A DNA stretch of 9,422 nt, taken from positions 1-9,422 of the forward strand of contig JBBIOI010000125.1 in the NCBI GenBank assembly GCA_037443425.1. The letters run 5' to 3'. The notes beneath the pieces were generated by a model that saw nothing but the letters and a program-made list of their open reading frames with translations, was not told the origin of the DNA and searched no databases. Positions 5,972 through 9,422 of the stretch are shown in pieces. Position numbers and translations under genes: made by a program. The number at the start of each line of letters is the position of its first letter. Within the stretch, counting starts at the first letter, position 1. The stretch is from JBBIOI01 sp037443425 (GTDB lineage: Bacteria; Desulfobacterota; BSN033; UBA1163).

Positions 5972-7468
5972 ATGGATATCATAAATAGTGTTCTCTATGG
6001 ATTTCAAGTTACAACACAACCTTTAAACTTAGCTTACTGCTTTTTTGGTGTCCTAATTGGTACACTTGTAGGCGTTCTTCCAGGGCTTGGACCTGCAGCT
6101 GCTATTGCCCTTCTTCTTCCTGCAACATTTAAAATAACCCCTGTCTCAGCAATTATTATGCTTGCAGGTATATACTATGGAGCTATGTATGGAGGCTCAA
6201 CCACTTCTATATTAGTAAATATCCCTGGAGAGGCTGCTTCAGTTGTAACCTGCATCGATGGTTATCAGATGGCCCTAAGAGGAAGGGCTGGCCCTGCCCT
6301 TGGAATTGCAGCTTTTGGCTCTTTTATAGCAGGGACATTTGCAATTATTCTCTTAACATTACTTGGTCCACTTCTTGCTGGAATTGCCTTAAAATTTGGA
6401 CCACCAGAATATTTCTCCCTAATGATTGTTGGAATAATGGTCCTTACATTCCTAAGCAGTGGCTCTATGATTAAAGCCCTTATGATGGCTGCAGTTGGAT
6501 TGATTCTTGGCGGTATTGGAATGGACCCAATAAGTGGAAAATATAGATTTACATTTAATATACAGGCCTTACTTGATGGTGTTGGTCTTGTTCCAACGGT
6601 TATGGGACTGTTTGGTATTGCCGAAGTCCTTGAAAACCTCGAAGCTGAAATAAAAAGAGAGATTCTAACGACAAAAATCAAAAACCTATTTCCTAACATT
6701 AAAGACTGGGCAAATTCCATATGGGCGATTATTCGTGGAACTTTCCTTGGCTTTTTCCTTGGGATTATTCCAGGGGGTGGAGCTATCATTGCTTCATTTG
6801 CTTCATATGCAATTGAAAAAAAAGTATCAAAACATCCTGAGGAATTTGGAAAAGGCGCTATTGCAGGAGTTGCTGGCCCTGAGTCGGCAAACAATGCCGC
6901 AGCAGGCGGAGCCTTTATTCCCCTTCTAACCCTTGGAATACCTGCAAATGCAATAATGGCAATCTTTCTCGGTGCACTTATGATTCACGGACTTCAGCCA
7001 GGTCCACTGCTCATGTCAAGGGCCCCTGAGCTTTTCTGGGGAACAATTGTAAGCATGTATATAGGAAACGGAATGCTTTTAGTTCTTAATCTTCCTCTAA
7101 TTCCACTCTGGGTACAGGTATTGAAAGTTCCGTATTATCTTCTTTATCCACTAATAATATTATTCTGTCTCATAGGATCGTATAGTATCGGTAACAACCC
7201 CTACGATGTTGTCATAATGCTTATTTTTGGAGTGGTTGGATATTTATTAAGAAAGTTTCGTTATGATGCACCTCCACTAATCCTTGCTTTAGTCCTTGGA
7301 GGGGAGCTTGAATCATCACTTCGTCAATCTCTTATGCTTTCAAGAGGAGATTTTTCAATCTTTGTCCAGAGACCTATATCCCTTGCATTTTTAATAGTTG
7401 CTTTACTATTATTAGTAATCCCAATAATCACGCAACGAAGGAAACTATCTCAGTTTAAAGAAGATTAG
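5972..7468 (+). CDS. tctA: TTT large membrane subunit TctA (permease)
   Basis: A 498-residue polytopic inner-membrane protein that forms the translocation path of the TTT system. These are secondary carriers, typically ion-gradient driven. The family's repeated glycine-rich motifs are intact: GVLPGLGPAAAIALLLP (34-50), YYGAMYGGSTTSILVNIPGE (68-87), IPGGGAIIASFASYAIEKK (266-284) and GPESANNAAAGGAFIPLLTL (302-321), followed by LGIPANAIMAIFLGALMIHG (321-340). The first and third are the paired PGLG/PGGG motifs of the internal two-fold repeat. Length is typical (about 500). A modest AAGAGGC precedes the ATG at 5972; the ATG at 5964 is out of frame. It lies 19 bp after tctB and is the last gene of the operon. 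Nothing looks truncated, so the transporter should be functional. Confidence 0.96.
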   Translation: MDIINSVLYGFQVTTQPLNLAYCFFGVLIGTLVGVLPGLGPAAAIALLLPATFKITPVSAIIMLAGIYYGAMYGGSTTSILVNIPGEAASVVTCIDGYQMALRGRAGPALGIAAFGSFIAGTFAIILLTLLGPLLAGIALKFGPPEYFSLMIVGIMVLTFLSSGSMIKALMMAAVGLILGGIGMDPISGKYRFTFNIQALLDGVGLVPTVMGLFGIAEVLENLEAEIKREILTTKIKNLFPNIKDWANSIWAIIRGTFLGFFLGIIPGGGAIIASFASYAIEKKVSKHPEEFGKGAIAGVAGPESANNAAAGGAFIPLLTLGIPANAIMAIFLGALMIHGLQPGPLLMSRAPELFWGTIVSMYIGNGMLLVLNLPLIPLWVQVLKVPYYLLYPLIILFCLIGSYSIGNNPYDVVIMLIFGVVGYLLRKFRYDAPPLILALVLGGELESSLRQSLMLSRGDFSIFVQRPISLAFLIVALLLLVIPIITQRRKLSQFKED

Positions 7469-7477
7469 GAAATTGAC

Positions 7478-8878
7478 TTAATCCAGAGCATTTTTGAGGC
7501 TTGGGTGAGAGAGATAGAAATTTGGGTCAGAAAGCTTTCGCGCTGAGAAAAGCATCTTCATTAGCTGTTTTAAATTAAAATCTCCTTTTAGAAGTGCACC
7601 AAAACCTTCGAATATCAATTGATATTTTGAATAGGGTGTATTCCATAGATTTGCATATTCTTTGTAAAATTCATGAATTGGTAATTTTGTTTTAAGAACG
7701 ACATGTGCAATATCAAAAAGATCGTAATCATTTGTAGTTAATTCATGTTCCTTCTGTCGATATAAATCTGTTCCTGGCAGTGGAGTAAGGATTGAAAAAG
7801 TTGGGGTCTCAATTTTATGTTCAATTATATATTGCCTCAATCTTTCAAAATCTTCCTTACCATAATCGGGATCAACGATAAATGAAGCCCATACATCAAT
7901 TCCAAGCGATCTTAGAATTTCAAGGGCCTCTTCATTATTTTTAACGCTATTATTCTTACCTATATCAGCCAGATCATCGTCCCTTATCTTTTCAAACCCA
8001 ATAAACACCCCTCTTAAACCAACTCCTTTCAATTTCGTAATAAGTTCTGGGTGTCTAACAATAGTATCGCTTCTTGCCTGAATAGTAAACTTCTTCTTTA
8101 TTGACTTCTTTTTTAAAAGGCTGATAATCTCTTCCACTCTCCCTATATTAATAAGGAAATTATCATCGGTAAATAAGATATTTCTCTCCTTTAAACTGAT
8201 AAGCTCAGATACAACTCGTTCAGGACTCTTCATCCTGCAACGTCCTTTATAGAAAACCCATACACTACAAAAATTACAATGATATGGACATCCCCTTGCT
8301 GTTTCTACTAATGCAAGAGGCTTTTGAAAACCCATATAATAGTTAGATCGATATTTTTTAATTGCTTCATAGTCAGGAAATGGAAGGCTATCAAGATCAT
8401 CTATCAAATTTCTCTCTCCAGTAAAGATAAATTCATCACCATCCTTAATAAATAGACCTGGTATCCCCTTTAATTCTATCCCCTTTTCTAAACCATCTAC
8501 CAAATCTTTCATTATCCATTCGCCTTCTCCAGTAACAATAGCATCTATCTCATCCTTAAAGAAATCTCTTGGAACCATTGTTGGATGATGACCTCCAACA
8601 ACGACAAATAAATTCTTTGAATAAGCCTTTAACTCTTTTGCAATTCTTAGTGAGGATGAAACATCTATGGTGTAGGAGCAACTTATTCCACATATGTCTG
8701 GTTTAAAATCTTTTAAGGTCTGAAAAAGACCATCATTTAATCTCATATCTAATATCTTAACATTGTGGCCCCTTAGAGCCCCTGCAATTAATTCAAGGCC
8801 GAGGGGCTCACAGAATATCATCTGATCAAAACCTATTGTTTCCTTTTTATGACCAGGTTGAATTAATAGAATTCTCAT
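7478..8878 (-). CDS. Cobalamin-binding-domain radical SAM protein
   Basis: A 466-residue protein with an N-terminal B12-binding-like Rossmann domain (about 1-140: MRILLIQPGH, DICGISCSYT at 61-70, VVGGHHPTMVP at 93-103, VTGEGE at 115-120) and a radical SAM domain (about 185-370). The 4Fe-4S cluster motif is CPYHCNFC, with C197, C201 and C204. Further landmarks are TDDNF (237-241), GFEKI (294-298) and the late ILTPLPGTDLY (363-373) typical of this class. There is no DxHxxG motif, so any cobalamin would bind without a protein His ligand, as known for this class. Members methylate or rearrange unactivated carbons, often in lipids, antibiotics or pigments; the substrate here cannot be told. The C-terminal 90 residues are basic and hydrophobic and show no clear motif. 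An AAAGG sits 8 nt before the ATG. It converges on tctA, 9 bp apart. Confidence 0.9.
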   Translation of the reverse strand: MRILLIQPGHKKETIGFDQMIFCEPLGLELIAGALRGHNVKILDMRLNDGLFQTLKDFKPDICGISCSYTIDVSSSLRIAKELKAYSKNLFVVVGGHHPTMVPRDFFKDEIDAIVTGEGEWIMKDLVDGLEKGIELKGIPGLFIKDGDEFIFTGERNLIDDLDSLPFPDYEAIKKYRSNYYMGFQKPLALVETARGCPYHCNFCSVWVFYKGRCRMKSPERVVSELISLKERNILFTDDNFLINIGRVEEIISLLKKKSIKKKFTIQARSDTIVRHPELITKLKGVGLRGVFIGFEKIRDDDLADIGKNNSVKNNEEALEILRSLGIDVWASFIVDPDYGKEDFERLRQYIIEHKIETPTFSILTPLPGTDLYRQKEHELTTNDYDLFDIAHVVLKTKLPIHEFYKEYANLWNTPYSKYQLIFEGFGALLKGDFNLKQLMKMLFSARKLSDPNFYLSHPSLKNALD

Positions 8879-8944
8879 AAAAAAAGCCTTTAAATTTTAC
8901 TTAACCCATTATTTAAAATAATACAAAAACATATATAATATTCA

Positions 8945-8972
8945 TATTTACAAATGAAGCATCATAAGTCAA
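8945..8972 (-). promoter_or_regulatory. Possible promoter of the radical SAM gene
   Basis: On the minus strand TTGACT (8972-8967) is followed after 16 bp by TAAATA (8950-8945). The region between the small ORF and the radical SAM gene (8879-8975) is very A+T-rich and otherwise empty. A start near 8938 would give a leader of about 60 nt. The -10 is a weak match. Confidence 0.3.
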
Positions 8973-8975
8973 GAT

Positions 8976-9158
8976 TTAGTGAAAGATTGTAAGCATCTTT
9001 TTTTCCGTGATGAGGTTATATGGTTTATCTGGCAAATTCTTTACGGCAGTTTTGCCCCAATAAGTATCCCATTCCTCATTTAGCTTCAAAAGCCCTAATT
9101 CCAAAAATGGATTATCATTCTTCCTATACAAACTCATACCTCGGCTCTTAAACCTCAA
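8976..9158 (-). CDS. Probable small protein of unknown function, TTG start
   Basis: A 60-residue open frame that I do not recognise. I accept it because AGGAGG (9171-9166) stands exactly 7 nt before a TTG codon at 9158, a spacing hard to ascribe to chance. The product is MRFKSRGMSLYRKNDN..., moderately charged and aromatic (LNEEWDTYWGK in the middle), with no signal peptide, membrane span or cysteine. An alternative ATG lies at 9137 (residue 8) without such a good site. It lies 97 bp upstream of the radical SAM gene on the same strand, so it could be a small partner protein or a separate gene. It might also be a remnant of a longer gene, but no continuation is visible in the other minus-strand frames after its TAA. 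Confidence 0.5.
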   Translation of the reverse strand: MRFKSRGMSLYRKNDNPFLELGLLKLNEEWDTYWGKTAVKNLPDKPYNLITEKKMLTIFH

Positions 9159-9165
9159 ATACGCG

Positions 9166-9171
9166 CCTCCT
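9166..9171 (-). promoter_or_regulatory. Ribosome binding site that fixes the TTG start
   Basis: AGGAGG on the minus strand, 7 nt before TTG at 9158. It is as strong as any ribosome binding site in the window and is the main reason to call the 60-residue ORF real. Confidence 0.6.
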
Positions 9172-9182
9172 GTGATTTATTT

Positions 9183-9192
9183 ATATATAAAC
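9183..9192 (+). repeat. Ordered repeat block A, first copy (ATATATAAAC)
   Basis: Recurs at 9307-9316. It is the first of three blocks that occur in the same order in two halves of the divergent intergenic region. On the minus strand the same A+T-rich stretch lies just upstream of the ribosome binding site of the small ORF and could hold its -10. Confidence 0.45.
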
Positions 9193-9198
9193 CTCCAT

Positions 9199-9211
9199 GC
9201 CCTAAAAGGGC
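9199..9211. repeat. Short perfect hairpin GCCCT-AAA-AGGGC
   Basis: A 5-bp stem with a 3-nt loop, immediately before repeat block B. It is not followed by a T-run in either direction, so it is not a terminator. It could be part of an operator or a transcript leader. Confidence 0.45.
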
Positions 9212-9219
9212 ACCACGAA
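9210..9219 (+). repeat. Ordered repeat block B, first copy (GCACCACGAA)
   Basis: Recurs exactly at 9336-9345. In both halves TTGTTG follows, after 10 extra bases here (block C at 9228-9234) and directly in the second copy. CCAC...AAGGAT (9213-9223) can also pair with ATCCTT...GTGG (9256-9268), which would enclose block C in a stem. Confidence 0.5.
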
Positions 9220-9227
9220 GGATGAAA

Positions 9228-9240
9228 ATTGTTGAACAAT
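9228..9240. promoter_or_regulatory. Palindrome ATTGTT-G-AACAAT, candidate operator
   Basis: A perfect 6-bp inverted repeat around a single G. It overlaps the -35 of the putative plus-strand promoter (TTGAAC, 9232-9237), where a repressor would be placed. A DNA-binding dimer site is the simplest reading; a role as an RNA hairpin is unlikely with a 1-nt loop. Confidence 0.4.
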
Positions 9241-9260
9241 AACGTCATATATTATATCCT
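9232..9260 (+). promoter_or_regulatory. Possible promoter for the gene starting at 9420
   Basis: TTGAAC (9232-9237) is followed after 17 bp by TATCCT (9255-9260); TATATC at 15 bp is an alternative -10. Each hexamer has four matches to consensus. It would leave a 5' leader of about 150 nt, consistent with the structured features downstream. TATAAA at 9310-9315 is a second, less supported -10. Confidence 0.35.
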
Positions 9261-9306
9261 TTTTGTGGAAGGAAGAAGGTCGTCAATTTATGGTAGTCAT
9301 ACCCCG

Positions 9307-9316
9307 ATATATAAAC
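9307..9316 (+). repeat. Ordered repeat block A, second copy (ATATATAAAC)
   Basis: Exact copy of 9183-9192, offset by 124 bp. Confidence 0.45.
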
Positions 9317-9335
9317 TGACCTGGGTGGATCGAAA

Positions 9336-9345
9336 GCACCACGAA
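9336..9345 (+). repeat. Ordered repeat block B, second copy (GCACCACGAA)
   Basis: Exact copy of 9210-9219, offset by 126 bp, followed directly by TTGTTG (block C, 9346-9351). Confidence 0.5.
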
Positions 9346-9362
9346 TTGTTGTCCCTACAGGG

Positions 9363-9374
9363 AACACGCGTGTT
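9363..9374. promoter_or_regulatory. Perfect 12-bp palindrome AACACGCGTGTT, candidate operator
   Basis: A fully symmetric 12-mer with a CG-rich core, unusual in this A+T-rich surrounding, 46 bp before the start codon at 9420. Its position and symmetry suit a dimeric transcription factor. It does not resemble any specific operator I can name with confidence. Confidence 0.4.
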
Positions 9375-9397
9375 AAATTTTAAATTATGATCCATCC

Positions 9398-9411
9398 CCT
9401 TTCCAGAAAGG
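9398..9411 (+). promoter_or_regulatory. Hairpin that would cover the Shine-Dalgarno sequence
   Basis: CCTTT (9398-9402) is complementary to AAAGG (9407-9411) across a 4-nt loop, CCAG. AAAGG is part of the AAAGGAG ribosome binding site (9407-9413) of the gene at 9420. The same C-rich strand also takes part in the proposed 9323-9398 closing stem, so the two folds partly compete, as expected of a switch. The stem is short. Confidence 0.3.
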
Positions 9412-9419
9412 AGATTCCT

Positions 9420-9422
9420 ATG
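9420..9422 (+). CDS. Start codon of a gene continuing past the window
   Basis: ATG is the last triplet of the window. AAAGGAG (9407-9413) stands 6 nt before it, a textbook ribosome binding site. No product can be inferred. The gene is divergent from the small ORF at 9158-8976, so the 261 bp between them probably serve both directions. Confidence 0.65.

Larger units (their letters stand above)
9323..9398 (+). promoter_or_regulatory. Candidate structured 5' leader
   Basis: GGGTGGATC (9323-9331) can pair with GATCCATCCC (9389-9398), nine base pairs with one bulged A. This would enclose a small CCC-TACA-GGG hairpin (9353-9362) and the 12-bp palindrome at 9363-9374. The layout resembles a closed multi-branch RNA element upstream of a start codon. 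I recognise no known riboswitch consensus in it, and short stems of this kind do arise by chance. Confidence 0.3.

Noticed and set aside
6265..6894. 209-codon open frame on the minus strand
   Set aside because: It lies wholly antisense to the conserved core of tctA, has low-complexity Pro/Ile/Arg-rich content with no domain, and is explained by codon bias of the true gene.
8879..8975. Cobalamin riboswitch before the B12-type radical SAM gene
   Set aside because: The gap is only 97 bp of A+T-rich sequence with no B12-box-like GCCACTG and no stems of note.
9183..9345. CRISPR array from the repeated GCACCACGAA blocks
   Set aside because: Only two copies, 10 bp long, 126 bp apart, with other blocks repeated alongside. 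This is not repeat-spacer architecture.
9159..9419. tRNA or other known structured RNA gene in the divergent intergenic region
   Set aside because: No cloverleaf, no CCA end, and no T-loop GGTTCRA motif. The hairpins seen are short and look like leader or operator elements.

Overview
The window looks like bacterial chromosome of fairly low G+C content (judged by eye, not counted). Coding density is high and most starts have a clean AGGAGG-type ribosome binding site. The three solute-binding proteins carry Sec signal peptides with no lipobox cysteine, so they are soluble periplasmic proteins. That, and the tripartite tricarboxylate transporter (TTT) family itself, point to a diderm, Proteobacteria- or Desulfobacterota-like host. 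I cannot place it more precisely, and the taxonomic guess is weak.

Layout. Positions 49-2198 hold two plus-strand metabolic genes: a PfkB-family sugar kinase, resembling YihV-type kinases in its C-terminal motifs, and a creatinase-like M24 protein whose usual metal ligands are nearly all replaced. Positions 2199-2504 are non-coding and largely filled by a 223-bp palindromic, MITE-like element with perfect 15-bp terminal inverted repeats. Positions 2505-7468 are a complete TTT uptake operon: three tandem paralogous periplasmic binding proteins (TctC/Bug type), then the small membrane subunit TctB and the large membrane subunit TctA. On the minus strand, converging on tctA with only 9 bp between stop codons, lies a cobalamin-binding-domain radical SAM protein (8878-7478). 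It is preceded by a probable 60-residue small protein (9158-8976) that starts with TTG. Positions 9159-9419 form a divergent intergenic region rich in ordered repeats, palindromes and potential RNA hairpins. It leads to the start codon of a further plus-strand gene, and only that ATG (9420-9422) is inside the window.

How it fits together. My reading is a small catabolic locus. Three related binding proteins capture ligands in the periplasm and feed one TctAB permease. The cytoplasmic hydrolase-like M24 protein and the sugar-acid or sugar kinase then act on the imported compound. The substrate cannot be read from the sequence. The shared ligand-loop change in all three binding proteins, and the loss of metal ligands in the M24 protein, suggest it is not an ordinary citrate- or peptide-type substrate. 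The radical SAM gene and the rightmost leader region look like a separate transcription unit or units.
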